DNA of 64,000 bases from Microthrixaceae bacterium (GTDB taxonomy: Bacteria > Actinomycetota > Acidimicrobiia > Acidimicrobiales > Acidimicrobilacustridaceae). The stretch lies in the NCBI GenBank assembly GCA_947455015.1, contig CANGMY010000001.1, positions 1 through 64,000 on the forward strand, written 5' to 3'. The notes under the pieces were generated by a model. That model searched no databases. It worked only from the letters and a program-made list of their open reading frames with translations, and was not told the DNA's origin. The translations under genes were made by a program, and so were the position numbers. Below, one piece after another: positions 47,445-56,247 of the stretch. The first letter of the stretch is position 1, and every line of letters starts with the position of its first letter.

Positions 47445-47484
47445 GTATCCCGAGCCATTACGGCTCAGTGGGGAACGGTGGCTG

Positions 47485-48414
47485 TTAGGGCTTTGCTGCT
47501 GCGCTTGAACCCGTGGTTTTCGCGGACCACGAAGCAGGAGTCGTTGCGAAGATATCGATCGGTGTACCTGCGGGAACTTTCTCGGCGATTTTGATCACCA
47601 CGTCATTGGGGATTCGCACGCACCCATTCGACGCTTTCGTACCGACGAGTTCGGGTTGATTTGTTCCGTGGAACGCGACCTGCGGAAGGCCACTGTCGAA
47701 GGTGTCAAGCACTTCGCTGTAGCCGTTGGTCGGCAGAATCCAAGCGCCATAAATGCCGGTATCAGAAGAGTTCTTGATCTTTTCAGTGATGAAAAAGTGC
47801 CCGAGCGGTGTCGGCGTTGCATCCTTGCCAATGACGACATCGGTTTCAACGAACACATTGGCGCCCTCGAAGACCTTGAGGTGGAAGGTCGAAAGATCAA
47901 GCTCCATGCGATATTCAGTTGCGGCGATTGTGACATCGTCGGCTTTAATCCAGCCCGTGGTGTGGTTCGGGCGAGCGGTGATGAGAACCTTCATGTACTC
48001 GCCCTGGTTTTCAAGAACATCGAAGACGAGTGGGTTCTTGTAATAGGTCGGGTTCGTGAATTCGTAACCGTCTGCGGTTTTCTTCACGCCTGCGGAGTTG
48101 AGTCCGTTGCGAGGAATGGCCGGAACCTTCGGAGCAACCGTGCTCGATGTGCTGGATGTGCTGGATGTGCTCGACGGGGGAGTCGTGGCGACGCTCTTGG
48201 GCAGTTCGGCCAGCACCGTGAGCTTTGAACCCTTGGCGGTTGCGTAGGTGGTTTGGTACGGCGTGGAGACAGCGGTTGTCGATGACTCTTCCACTGAGGT
48301 ATCGGTCGAAGACTTCTTGCCGTCGGAACACGAGGCCGCACCAACGACCAGCGCCAATGACATGGCGACGATGGCCAGTGGTCGGAAGCGACGCAGAAGG
48401 ACAGACGAGTTCAT
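47485..48414 (-). CDS. L,D-transpeptidase (YkuD domain) lipoprotein
   Basis: 309 residues from ATG 48414. A signal peptide with a lipobox-like end (ALVVGAASC) is followed by a Ser/Thr/Pro-rich linker and a small SH3-like region (LVFDVLENQGEYMKVLITAR). The YkuD domain follows with His249 in VAFHGTNQPEL and catalytic Cys265 in ASNGCVRI. These enzymes make 3-3 cross-links in peptidoglycan or attach proteins to it. It is divergent from gltX and convergent with the unknown gene behind cimA. The linker holds a 9-base tandem repeat. Confidence 0.9.
   Translation of the reverse strand: MNSSVLLRRFRPLAIVAMSLALVVGAASCSDGKKSSTDTSVEESSTTAVSTPYQTTYATAKGSKLTVLAELPKSVATTPPSSTSSTSSTSSTVAPKVPAIPRNGLNSAGVKKTADGYEFTNPTYYKNPLVFDVLENQGEYMKVLITARPNHTTGWIKADDVTIAATEYRMELDLSTFHLKVFEGANVFVETDVVIGKDATPTPLGHFFITEKIKNSSDTGIYGAWILPTNGYSEVLDTFDSGLPQVAFHGTNQPELVGTKASNGCVRIPNDVVIKIAEKVPAGTPIDIFATTPASWSAKTTGSSAAAKP
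48141..48176 (-). repeat. Four 9-base repeats inside the L,D-transpeptidase linker
   Basis: TGCTCGATG, TGCTGGATG, TGCTGGATG, TGCTCGACG stand in tandem. On the coding strand they give STS repeated (SSTSSTSSTSS). Slippage here would only change the length of the flexible linker by three residues per unit. Confidence 0.8.
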
Positions 48415-48507
48415 GTGATGCTCCGAGCGAAATGTGGGGGAGAAGGCCCGATCGACCCGGAAACGGTCCGAATCGGCGGCCCGACCAGATGATCGAAGGC
48501 CTGACGG

Positions 48508-48513
48508 TACCAT
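48508..48513 (+). promoter_or_regulatory. TANNNT -10 box for gltX
   Basis: TACCAT lies 7 bases before GTG 48521, with no ribosome binding site between. The same hexamer precedes the MFS gene at 13034-13039. Confidence 0.42.
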
Positions 48514-48520
48514 CGACCCT

Positions 48521-49936
48521 GTGAGCACCCCAGTCGCCAGAGTCCGCTTCGCCCCTTCCCCAACGGGCTATCTCCATATCGGTGGCGCTCGAACCGCCCT
48601 CTTCAACTGGCTCTTTGCCCGCCAGCAAGGCGGCGAGTTCGTGCTTCGCATCGAAGACACCGATGCCGAGCGGTCTCGGCCCGAACTCATCGACATCATT
48701 TTCCGATCGCTCGAATGGCTCGGTCTCGATTGGGACGGCACCCCGGTGCATCAGTCCGAGCGCGGCGCCATGCATCTCGCTGCTGTCGAGAAACTTCTCG
48801 GCAACGGTTCGGCCTACTGGTGTTCGTGCACTCCCGACGAGGTCAAGGCTCGTGCCGAAGCTCGCGGCGGCACGCCTGGGTACGACGGTTTCTGTCGTGA
48901 ACGTGGTTTGGGCCCCGGCGATGGTCACGTCGTTCGTTTCCGAGTTCCCGATACCGGCATCACCGCGTTCGACGATCTCATTCGTGGAACAGTCAGTTTC
49001 GAAAACGCCGTCCTTGAAGATTTCGTCATCCTTCGTTCCAACGGCACGCCGATGTTTCATTTGGCCAACGCCGTCGACGACGCCGACCAAGGCATCACCC
49101 ATGTCATCCGCGGTGAAGACCTCATCAACGTCACGCCCAAGGTGCTGCTCATTCGTGAAGCGCTTTCAACGCCAGGCGAATTGATCTTCGCTCACCTCCC
49201 GCTCATCGTGAATGAAAAGCGCCAGAAGCTTTCGAAGCGTCGCGACGATGTTTCTGTCGGCGACTACATCGACCGCGGTTATCTGTCCGAAGCAATGGTG
49301 AACTATCTGGCCACTCTTGGTTGGGGTCCACCCGATGGCATCGAAATTCGTCCGCTTGCCGAAATCGTTGATCTCTTTCGCATTACCGATGTCAATAAGT
49401 CGGGTGCGTTCTTCGACGTGAAGAAGCTTCAACACTTCAACGGCGAATACATTCGCAATCTTTCTGTCCCGCAGTTTGTAACGAAGTCCACCCGTTGGCT
49501 TTATGAAGAAACGCCTTGGGATGCCGATCGTTTCGACATCGGCACGTTCGAAGTTATGGCTCCGCTTGTGCAGGAACGCGTCAAGTTGCTGTCAGAAGTT
49601 CCTGGCTATGTCGATTTCCTCTTCGCTCCCGATCCCGTTATCGATGATGAGTCATGGCAGAAAGTCATGGTGAAGGGCGCCGAACTCGCGTCGGCCGTGC
49701 TCGAACACGCAACGACGCAGTTTGTTGATTGTGAGTGGAATGCAGCGTCGCTTGAAGCAGCATTGTTCTCTTACGCCGAACAGCACGAGATCTCGAAGGG
49801 CAAAGTTCAGGCTCCCGTTCGAGTTTCAGTAACGGGCCGCAGTGTTGGTCCGCCCCTCTTTGAATCGCTCGAAGTTCTCGGCCGCGACGAAACTCTGCGT
49901 CGTCTTGAAGCGGCGAAGGTTCGCCTCCAGGGCTGA
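48521..49936 (+). CDS. gltX: glutamyl-tRNA synthetase
   Basis: 471 residues from GTG 48521. The class I motifs are HIGG (19-22) in APSPTGYLHIGGARTA and KLSKR (236-240). WCSCTPDEVKARAEARGG, with a later YDGFCRERG, gives the Cys/Tyr/Cys zinc site seen in many bacterial GluRS. Because GatCAB is present and no GlnRS is seen in the window, it may be non-discriminating and also charge tRNA-Gln with glutamate. The anticodon-binding helical domain fills the last 150 residues. A longer in-frame start is Arg-rich and overlaps the divergent gene's promoter. Confidence 0.95.
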   Translation: MSTPVARVRFAPSPTGYLHIGGARTALFNWLFARQQGGEFVLRIEDTDAERSRPELIDIIFRSLEWLGLDWDGTPVHQSERGAMHLAAVEKLLGNGSAYWCSCTPDEVKARAEARGGTPGYDGFCRERGLGPGDGHVVRFRVPDTGITAFDDLIRGTVSFENAVLEDFVILRSNGTPMFHLANAVDDADQGITHVIRGEDLINVTPKVLLIREALSTPGELIFAHLPLIVNEKRQKLSKRRDDVSVGDYIDRGYLSEAMVNYLATLGWGPPDGIEIRPLAEIVDLFRITDVNKSGAFFDVKKLQHFNGEYIRNLSVPQFVTKSTRWLYEETPWDADRFDIGTFEVMAPLVQERVKLLSEVPGYVDFLFAPDPVIDDESWQKVMVKGAELASAVLEHATTQFVDCEWNAASLEAALFSYAEQHEISKGKVQAPVRVSVTGRSVGPPLFESLEVLGRDETLRRLEAAKVRLQG

Positions 49937-49937
49937 C

Positions 49938-50540
49938 ATGTTCTTCGGACTGCGCTGGGCGATACGCATCGCCCTCGGACTGCTCGCAGTCGTCGTGCTT
50001 TATATCGGCATCACGTTTGCTCAAGTGTGGTGGGCATCGCGGCAAAACGACGCTGCAAAGGCATCCGCCATTGTTGTGATGGGTGCTGCGCAATGGAACG
50101 GTTCACCGTCACCCGTCCTCAAGGGCAGGCTCGATCATGCCGCTGTCCTTTACCAACAGGGGGTTGCCCCGGTTGTGATCGTTGCCGGTGGGAAGCAGCC
50201 CGGCGATAAAGAGACGCAGGGCCTCGTCAGCTTTGAGTATTTGCGGTCGAAGGGCATCCCTGAATCAGCCATCAAGATTGAGGTTGACGGCACAAATAGT
50301 TATGAGGAGCTTTCCTCAACAGCATTCATCATGCGCCAAGCGGGATTGCCCCACGACGTGGTGATCGTGACCGACCCCTATCACGCCTATCGCTCGGCCG
50401 ATATCGCTGACGAGGTCGGATTGTCAGCGCATGTGTCGCCGACCAAGGGCAATTCAACCTTCAGCGATTACGTGCGCGAGACCGGTGCTGTCGCACTTGG
50501 CCGCATCATCAATTACCGCCGTTTAGCCGCTTGGCGATGA
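49938..50540 (+). CDS. DUF218/YdcF-like membrane-anchored protein
   Basis: 200 residues from ATG 49938, directly after the gltX stop. One N-terminal helix (IALGLLAVVVLYIGITFAQV) anchors it. The outer domain has AIVVMGAAQWNGSPSPVLKG, VAPVVIVAGGKQPGDKETQG, TNSYEELSSTAFIMRQ and VVIVTDPYHAYRSADIADEV, the standard DUF218 motifs (SanA/YdcF). Such proteins are linked to envelope integrity and vancomycin tolerance in other bacteria; the reaction is not established. Longer frames lie inside gltX and were rejected. Confidence 0.85.
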   Translation: MFFGLRWAIRIALGLLAVVVLYIGITFAQVWWASRQNDAAKASAIVVMGAAQWNGSPSPVLKGRLDHAAVLYQQGVAPVVIVAGGKQPGDKETQGLVSFEYLRSKGIPESAIKIEVDGTNSYEELSSTAFIMRQAGLPHDVVIVTDPYHAYRSADIADEVGLSAHVSPTKGNSTFSDYVRETGAVALGRIINYRRLAAWR

Positions 50541-50607
50541 CCCCGATTGGGCTCCTCGGTGTGGTTTGGTGCCACCCCCGTTCCAGCCGGTAACGTTCCC
50601 TCGCCCT

Positions 50608-50679
50608 TCGGGGGTGGTGTAATTGGTAACACGAGTGGTTCTGGTCCATTTGTTGGGGGTTCGAGTCCTCCCCCCCGAG
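50608..50679 (+). tRNA. tRNA-Gln (anticodon CUG)
   Basis: A complete cloverleaf of 72 bases folds by hand: acceptor TCGGGGG/CCCCCGA, D stem GTGT/ACAC with an AATTGGTA loop, anticodon stem AGTGG/CCATT with loop TTCTGGT (anticodon CTG at 50641-50643), a four-base variable region, and T stem GGGGG/CCTCC around TTCGAGT. The discriminator is G. CCA is not encoded. The first pair is U1-A72, a recognition element for GatCAB on tRNA-Gln. A T after the discriminator-side sequence is followed by TTTG but no clear terminator. Confidence 0.93.
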
Positions 50680-50736
50680 CTTTGAAGATCGGGCGTCGAC
50701 AATGTCGGCGCCCGTTTCGCGTGCCGGCCCGGGCCA

Positions 50737-50742
50737 TAGGCT
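50737..50742 (+). promoter_or_regulatory. TANNNT -10 box for the LOG-like gene
   Basis: TAGGCT lies 6 bases before GTG 50749. No ribosome binding site fits in the gap. Confidence 0.42.
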
Positions 50743-50748
50743 GAATCG

Positions 50749-51339
50749 GTGACAACTCTTCGGTCTCTGTGCGTCTATTGCGGCTCCAAGCCCGGCAACG
50801 ATCCCCGGCACGAAGCCGATGCTGCCGAGTTGGGTCGCCTCATGGCTCAGGCCGGTGTGCGCCTTGTGTACGGCGGCGGATCAGTTGGACTGATGGGCAC
50901 CGTGGCCGATTCTGTGTTGGCCCATGGCGGAGAGGTCTTCGGTGTCATCCCGAAGGGGCTGTTCACCACCGAGATCGGACACCCTGGCCTGACTGAGCTC
51001 GTCGAGGTTGGTTCGATGCATGAGCGCAAGGCACTCATGGCGGCTGAAGCCGACGCCTTCATTGCCTTGCCCGGAGGCCTAGGGACGATCGAGGAACTGG
51101 CCGAGATTGCGACATGGTCCCAATTGGGCATTCACGCCAAGCCCGTGGGTGTGCTTGATGTCGACGGCTTCTGGCAACCGCTCCTTCAATTTCTCGACAG
51201 CGCTGGCGATGCTGGATTCATTCGCCCTCAGCATCGCGAGATCATTGTGCGCATTACCGACGTCGACGACGTGATTCCTGTGCTGTCGTCCAAGGTGATG
51301 CCGGCAACGGCGCCACTACTTGGCATCGAAGAGTCCTGA
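50749..51339 (+). CDS. LOG family protein (TIGR00730-type Rossmann fold)
   Basis: 196 residues. RSLCVYCGSKPGNDP opens the Rossmann fold. GGGSVGLMGTVADSVLAHGG, near residues 43-62, is the nucleotide-binding part, and PGGLGTIEELAEI, near 107-119, is the PGGxGTxxE signature. Members of this family hydrolyse cytokinin riboside monophosphate or other nucleotide N-glycosides; many were annotated as lysine decarboxylase, which is wrong for this group. The real substrate is unknown. It lies 69 bases after tRNA-Gln. Confidence 0.88.
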   Translation: MTTLRSLCVYCGSKPGNDPRHEADAAELGRLMAQAGVRLVYGGGSVGLMGTVADSVLAHGGEVFGVIPKGLFTTEIGHPGLTELVEVGSMHERKALMAAEADAFIALPGGLGTIEELAEIATWSQLGIHAKPVGVLDVDGFWQPLLQFLDSAGDAGFIRPQHREIIVRITDVDDVIPVLSSKVMPATAPLLGIEES

Positions 51340-51381
51340 CCCGATGGGGTCTGGCAAGCGCTGACGCGAGACAATCAGAGT

Positions 51382-52623
51382 ATGGAACAGGTTGACATCG
51401 CTGTGATTGGCGCCGGTCCCGCAGGCTCTTCGGCCGCGGCATGGGCAGCGCGAGGCGGCGCATCGGTCGCACTGTTCGAAAAGGCCGCGCAGGGCCGGGA
51501 CAAATCCTGTGGCGACGGTCTGACGCCGCGAGCAATTGCCGAGTGTCGTCGTCTTGGCATCGATGTTGAACACTTCCATCGCATTGATGGTTTGCGAGTG
51601 CAGGCCGGAGGCAAAGTCCGCGAAGTGTTCTGGCCCGACGGCGCATTTCCGCCGGTTGGCGCGGTCGCTCCACGAGCCGAGTTCGACGCAATGGTCATGC
51701 AAGCAGCAATCGATTCGGGCGCGGATTTTCGCGAGAACTCTCCGGCTGAACTTTGGATTGAAGACGATCGAGTGCTTGGTGTCATCTCCAAAGGCGAAAA
51801 GGTGCGCGCGCAACTCACGGTGATTGCATCGGGTGCTGGTTCGCCTGCAGCGCGCGCCGTTGGCGCAACGCGTGTTGCTTCTTCGCCGTTTGGACTTGCG
51901 ATTCGTGCCTACATTCCGTCGACGCGTGCCGATGATCGCTACATGGAGGCATGCCTCACCGTTAAAGGTCCTGATGGTTCCATCGTTCCTGGCTACGGAT
52001 GGGTGTTCCCTGCCGGCAACGGCATTGTGAACATCGGAGTTGGCGCATTGTCGACGATGAAGAACTTCTCCGATCTCAACCTCAACACCATGCTTGACGC
52101 CTACACCGCTCAGGTACGCGAATCGTGGGGCCTCGGTGAATTCGTTGCTCGCCCGAAAGCATGGCGACTCCCAATGCATGTTGAACATCGCGGCGGCCCC
52201 GGATGGGTCGTTGCCGGCGATGCTGCCGGCCTTGTGAATCCGTTCAACGGCGAAGGCATCGATTACGCGCTTGAGTCCGGCCGTCACGCCGCGGAACTTT
52301 TCTTGGCCGAACCCGGAACTGCATCGTCGGCCTATCAAGCTCTCTTGCGCTCTGAGTACGACCCCTTCTTCGCTACTGCTCGACGTTTCGCATGGTTGAT
52401 CGGCCGGCCAAAACTTCTGCAGTTCCTTCTCGGCATCGCATTGTCCACGAACTTCACCATGAAACTCGTGCTCGACATCATGGCGAACCTGGTCGATATG
52501 GAACACCCCGGATTGGCTGGCCGTTCACTCACAATCGGCGGCAAGGCACTGGCATTGGCTGACCCACTTCTGGTTCGTTCCTCTGCCAAAGGCAAGAACA
52601 AGTCGACAACCCCCGTCGGGTAG
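51382..52623 (+). CDS. geranylgeranyl reductase family flavoprotein
   Basis: 413 residues. The FAD-binding start is IAVIGAGPAGSSAAAWAARG, followed by a GxSVALFEK strand; KSCGDGLTPRAIAECRRLG has the conserved Cys-Gly-Asp of the family, and GDAAGLVNPFNGEGIDYAL is the second FAD motif. The C-terminal half is helical (ARRFAWLIGRPKLLQFLLGI). The family reduces double bonds in isoprenoid chains, for example of menaquinone or lipids. GACAAT stands 6 bases before the ATG. It opens the catabolic-looking region; the SDR gene follows 40 bases later. Confidence 0.86.
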   Translation: MEQVDIAVIGAGPAGSSAAAWAARGGASVALFEKAAQGRDKSCGDGLTPRAIAECRRLGIDVEHFHRIDGLRVQAGGKVREVFWPDGAFPPVGAVAPRAEFDAMVMQAAIDSGADFRENSPAELWIEDDRVLGVISKGEKVRAQLTVIASGAGSPAARAVGATRVASSPFGLAIRAYIPSTRADDRYMEACLTVKGPDGSIVPGYGWVFPAGNGIVNIGVGALSTMKNFSDLNLNTMLDAYTAQVRESWGLGEFVARPKAWRLPMHVEHRGGPGWVVAGDAAGLVNPFNGEGIDYALESGRHAAELFLAEPGTASSAYQALLRSEYDPFFATARRFAWLIGRPKLLQFLLGIALSTNFTMKLVLDIMANLVDMEHPGLAGRSLTIGGKALALADPLLVRSSAKGKNKSTTPVG

Positions 52624-52663
52624 GTTCAGGAGTCCCACAAGGGGATGAATGGGGGAGTCGGTC

Positions 52664-53521
52664 ATGGGTAGTTCGCCAGTAGCCATTGTCACGGGCGCAA
52701 GCCGCGGAATCGGTCGGGCCGGAGCGCTTGCGCTTGCCGAAGCAGGTTTCGATGTTGTCGTTAGTGCTCGCACGGTGCGCGAGGGCGAAGGCGTCGCCGA
52801 GCCCAATTCTGTTCGCGAAGAAACCACGCTTGCGGTTCCGGGGAGCCTCGAACGCACCGCACAAGAAATCGAAGAGCGCGGCCAGCGAGCCCTCATCGTT
52901 CCCATGGATCTCATCGACGTTGCGTCGGTCACCGCGCTTCCCGCCACCGTCATGGCCGAATGGGGTCGCATCGACGTTCTGTTCAACAATGCGATCTTCC
53001 GTGGCGTTGGCACGCTTGATCGCATCACCGATCTCACTGTTGAGTCGATGACGAACCTTCTCGCCGGCAACTTCATGAATCAGATCCTGCTTATTCAGCA
53101 GGTAATTCCTCACATGCTCGCTGCCGGTGGCGGAACCATCATCGACATGGTGTCGGGTTCGGCTCGGCTCGATCCCGCTGGACCTCCCGGAGAGGGTGGC
53201 TGGGGCATTCTCTATTCGGCATCGAAAGCCGCGTTTGGTCGCGTTGCTGGTGGTGTGAATGCGGAATATCGAGCGCAGGGCATCAAGGCGTTCAACGTTG
53301 ATCCTGGCAATGTCGTCACCGAAGCTCGCAAGGCGGCCAAGCCCGACGATGAATACAGCAGTGGCTACGGCAGCGAGCCTGCGGAAGCAACGGGCAAAGT
53401 TGTTGCGTGGTTGGCTACCGATCCCACCGCCGACAAGTTCCTCGGCAAGTGGATCTTCGCTCCGAAGCTTTGCTCCGATCTTGGTTTGCTTCCAGGTTGG
53501 ACGTTCCAGGTTCCCCAGTGA
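52664..53521 (+). CDS. SDR family oxidoreductase
   Basis: 285 residues from ATG 52664, which has GGGGGAG 6 bases upstream; an in-frame ATG 15 bases earlier is possible. VAIVTGASRGIGRAGALALA is the nucleotide motif. The usual NNAG is NNAIFRG here, and YSASKAAFGR keeps YxxxK. An insertion (VREGEGVAEPNSVREETTLA) after strand 2 is shared, in altered form, with the SDR at 59813, so the two are paralogues of one unusual subgroup. Substrate unknown. Its stop overlaps the next gene by four bases. Confidence 0.84.
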   Translation: MGSSPVAIVTGASRGIGRAGALALAEAGFDVVVSARTVREGEGVAEPNSVREETTLAVPGSLERTAQEIEERGQRALIVPMDLIDVASVTALPATVMAEWGRIDVLFNNAIFRGVGTLDRITDLTVESMTNLLAGNFMNQILLIQQVIPHMLAAGGGTIIDMVSGSARLDPAGPPGEGGWGILYSASKAAFGRVAGGVNAEYRAQGIKAFNVDPGNVVTEARKAAKPDDEYSSGYGSEPAEATGKVVAWLATDPTADKFLGKWIFAPKLCSDLGLLPGWTFQVPQ

Positions 53522-53970
53522 ACGACGTTGAGTTCGCCGATCGGCTTGCGATCCGCTCCATCGTCGACGACTACGCACGCTTCGCTGATCGCATCGACAA
53601 CGAAGGCCTTGCTGGTTTGTTTGCTCCAGATGGTGTCTTGCGCATCTTCGAGCGCGGCAATCCCGAACCTGTTCGTCAGCGCATTGGTCGCGCCGAGATT
53701 TCTGAAGCGATCAAGGGTCTGTCTCGTTACGACGTCACGATGCACTCCGTGAGCAATCACTACGTCATCCTCGATGGCGATGCCGCCAGTGGCGAGACCT
53801 ACTGCCGTGCAACACACGTCCGGCCCGTTGAAGGCGGTACTCCGGAAGCCCGCGAGAATTACGTCATGAACATTCGCTATCTCGACGAGTACGTGCGCTT
53901 GCCGGAAGGCTGGCGAATTGCCAAGCGTGAACTCCAGGTGGAGTTCACCGAGGTCTTCCCGATTCTCTAG
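53518..53970 (+). CDS. NTF2-like (SnoaL/nuclear transport factor 2) family protein
   Basis: 150 residues from GTG 53518. DRLAIRSIVDDYARFADRID, then NEGLAGLFAPDGVLRIF, is the standard opening of SnoaL-4/NTF2-like proteins; GWRIAKRELQVEF closes the fold. These include dehydratases, isomerases and ring-modifying proteins, with the Asp/His/Tyr residues in a conical pocket. GTGA overlap with the SDR stop implies coupled translation and a joint pathway. The reaction cannot be stated. Confidence 0.8.
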   Translation: MNDVEFADRLAIRSIVDDYARFADRIDNEGLAGLFAPDGVLRIFERGNPEPVRQRIGRAEISEAIKGLSRYDVTMHSVSNHYVILDGDAASGETYCRATHVRPVEGGTPEARENYVMNIRYLDEYVRLPEGWRIAKRELQVEFTEVFPIL

Positions 53971-53980
53971 CGGCGGATAG

Positions 53981-55039
53981 TCAAGCGCTGCGGAGGGATG
54001 CGACCGACGAAGCAGTCGCCATTTCGAGCGCCAGTTCCGCCAACTCGGCGATGGTGTTCTCGGTCCCTGTGGTGTCCTCGCCAGGCCGCGTTGCTTTGAT
54101 GCGAGCCAATGCGCCTTCAGTGATGATCGCAAGCTTGAAGACTGCGAGTACTCGGTAGACATCGATGTCTCGGATCGAGCGACCGCTCGTGGCCTCGTAG
54201 CGGGCCAGCAGATGCTCGCCGGAGGGAAAGCCCGGATTGAGGCGGTGCGGTTGTGGAGAGCGACTGCGCCACATGAGCGCGCCGGCCTCGCCCCAATAGA
54301 CGCTGACCATGCCGAGGTCAGTGAGGGGGTCGCCGAGAGTTGACATCTCCCAGTCGAGGACCGCCACCATTTTCGTTGGATCGGTGCGACTCCACATGGT
54401 GTTGTTGAAGGAATAGTCGCCGTGAACGATTGATGCGTCGGTGTGTGCAGGGATCGAACGCTTGAGCCGTGCGGCAACCGCGTCAACGGCGGGAAGATCG
54501 CGCTGTTTCGACTTCTCCCACTGTGTGCACCAGCGATTCACTTGCCGTTCGAGGAAGCCCGTCGGCTTACCAAGTTGTCCAAGTCCAACCGCTTCGAAAT
54601 CGACTGCGTGTAAGCGAGCGAGAACATCGATGAGTTCATTGCTTGCTGCGAGTGCCTGGGATTCGTTGAGGTGAGCGACTTGTTCGGTATCGGAATAGAC
54701 GATGCCGTCAACGAAGTCCATCAAATAGAACGGCACACCGATGACTGAATCGTCCTCGCACATTGCGACAGTTCGTGGAACAGGTACTTCGGTGTTTTGA
54801 AGCCCGGTTTGGACGCGGTATTCGCGCCCCATGTCGTTCGCTGTCGCGAGGAAGGCTCCAACGGGTGGGCGACGTAGTACCCAATCGTTGGCGTCGTCTT
54901 GAACGCGGAAGGTGAGGTTCGAAGATCCTCCGGACAGATGCGAAACCGTGATCGGTCCGCTCGCGGTGGAAACGTTGTCGCCAATCCACCTGCTGAGCGA
55001 CTCAACCGGAACGGCCTCGGCGACCTGTTCGGGGTTCAT
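53981..55039 (-). CDS. phosphotransferase (aminoglycoside phosphotransferase-like) family protein
   Basis: 352 residues. HLSGGSSNLTFRV is the glycine loop, WVLRRPP carries the ATP lysine position, IVHGDYSFNNTMW is the catalytic loop with Asp, and VLDWEMSTLGDPLTDLG is the metal-binding motif. The closest well-known relatives are the kinase-like domains of ACAD10/ACAD11 acyl-CoA dehydrogenases and their bacterial counterparts, often found in acyl or hydroxy-acid breakdown clusters, rather than drug resistance enzymes. The ATG overlaps the end of the OYE-like gene (ATGA). Substrate unknown. Confidence 0.85.
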   Translation of the reverse strand: MNPEQVAEAVPVESLSRWIGDNVSTASGPITVSHLSGGSSNLTFRVQDDANDWVLRRPPVGAFLATANDMGREYRVQTGLQNTEVPVPRTVAMCEDDSVIGVPFYLMDFVDGIVYSDTEQVAHLNESQALAASNELIDVLARLHAVDFEAVGLGQLGKPTGFLERQVNRWCTQWEKSKQRDLPAVDAVAARLKRSIPAHTDASIVHGDYSFNNTMWSRTDPTKMVAVLDWEMSTLGDPLTDLGMVSVYWGEAGALMWRSRSPQPHRLNPGFPSGEHLLARYEATSGRSIRDIDVYRVLAVFKLAIITEGALARIKATRPGEDTTGTENTIAELAELALEMATASSVASLRSA

Positions 55040-56247
55040 GCGATGGGGGCCGACGCAACGATGGGATCGGGGTTATCGACTACGCAGCGGCTGCCGCTGT
55101 AGATCGACACCATGCACTTGTTGCAATGGATGCAGTTGCCTTCAGTCTGCGTGCCGTCCTGCATTCGCTTGATGAGGTCTGGTTCACGCAACACGGCGCG
55201 GCCCATTGCGACAAAGTCGAAGCCATCGGCCATTGCTTGTTGCACCGTTGCGAGGTTATTGATGCCGCCGAGGAAGATGAGCGGCATATCGAGTGCAGCG
55301 CGCACGTCGAGAGCCATCGGTCGGAAGTACGCCTCTTCGAAGGGGTACGACGGCATGAACTTTTTACCGAAGAGTTTGAAGCCGAGTGCCATCGGGAACG
55401 GAAGCACCTTGGCGAACTCTTCGCGAGGAGCATCGCCCTTGAAGAGGTAGATCGGGTTGGCGAGCGAGGAACCGCCGGTCATCTCGAGTGCATTCAGGTG
55501 TCCGTCGTCCTGCAGCAACTTGGCGAACGCGGTGCTCTCGGGAGGCCTGAATCCACCGGGCACGCCATCGTTGAGGCTGATCTTGGCGGTGACGGCCATG
55601 TGTGCGGGTGCGGCGTCACGGACAGCCGCAATCACCTCACGGGCGAACCTGGCGCGATTTTCGAGCGAGCCGTTCCACTCGTCCTTGCGCTTGTTGAACT
55701 TAGGACTAAGGAACGACGACAACAGATAGTTGTGGGCGAGATGGATCTCGATGGAATCGAATCCAGCCTCGACCATGAGCTGCGTGCCGTTGGCGTAATC
55801 GTTGATCACTCGATCGATCTGGGTTGGCGTGATCGCACGAGTGATCTTGCCGTTGATCGGGTTCATCATCCTGCTGGCGGAAAGCGACGGAACGCCGTTC
55901 TTCTTCGCATTCGCTACCGGTCCAGCGTGACCAATCTGGCCAGCAACCAACGCCCCCTCATCGTGCATTGTGTCGACGAACTTCTTCAGGCCTGGAACTG
56001 CAGCCGGTCGGAGCCACATGCATCCGTCGTCGGTGCGGCCCTCGGGGGCAACAGCCAAGTACGCAAGCGTCGTCATGGCGACACCACCGCGCACGGGGCG
56101 CAGGTGGTAGTCGATGAGCTCTTGGGTAACGAGGCCGCCCGGTGTTACGCCTTCAAACGTTGCGGCTTTGATGAAGCGATTCTTCAGCGTGAGCGGCCCG
56201 AGAGTCGCTGGCGCGAACGGATCAGGAGTTCCCGCCACGTTGCTCAC
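55036..56247 (-). CDS. NADH:flavin oxidoreductase (old yellow enzyme family)
   Basis: 403 residues from GTG 56247 (a second GTG at 56250 is equally possible). The FMN TIM-barrel motifs LKNRFIKAATFEG, GHAGPVANAKKNGVPSLSAS, EIHLAHNYLLSSFLSPKFNK and VAMGRAVLREPDLIKRM are present. The C-terminus has CIHCNKCMVSIYSGSRC, a Cys pattern that could bind an Fe-S cluster or zinc. Such enzymes reduce activated C=C bonds or reduce enones in ring degradation. GTGA overlap with the unknown gene upstream and ATGA overlap with the phosphotransferase make a tight operon. Confidence 0.87.
   Translation of the reverse strand: MSNVAGTPDPFAPATLGPLTLKNRFIKAATFEGVTPGGLVTQELIDYHLRPVRGGVAMTTLAYLAVAPEGRTDDGCMWLRPAAVPGLKKFVDTMHDEGALVAGQIGHAGPVANAKKNGVPSLSASRMMNPINGKITRAITPTQIDRVINDYANGTQLMVEAGFDSIEIHLAHNYLLSSFLSPKFNKRKDEWNGSLENRARFAREVIAAVRDAAPAHMAVTAKISLNDGVPGGFRPPESTAFAKLLQDDGHLNALEMTGGSSLANPIYLFKGDAPREEFAKVLPFPMALGFKLFGKKFMPSYPFEEAYFRPMALDVRAALDMPLIFLGGINNLATVQQAMADGFDFVAMGRAVLREPDLIKRMQDGTQTEGNCIHCNKCMVSIYSGSRCVVDNPDPIVASAPIA

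Noticed and set aside
48141..48176. Short tandem repeat considered as a CRISPR or regulatory repeat
   Set aside because: Units of 9 bases in frame within a Ser/Thr linker of a clear gene; there are no spacers.
48011..49102. Minus-strand frame (363 codons) covering the start of gltX and the L,D-transpeptidase
   Set aside because: Both covered genes are secure, and the frame has low-complexity His/Gln/Arg sequence without a known fold.
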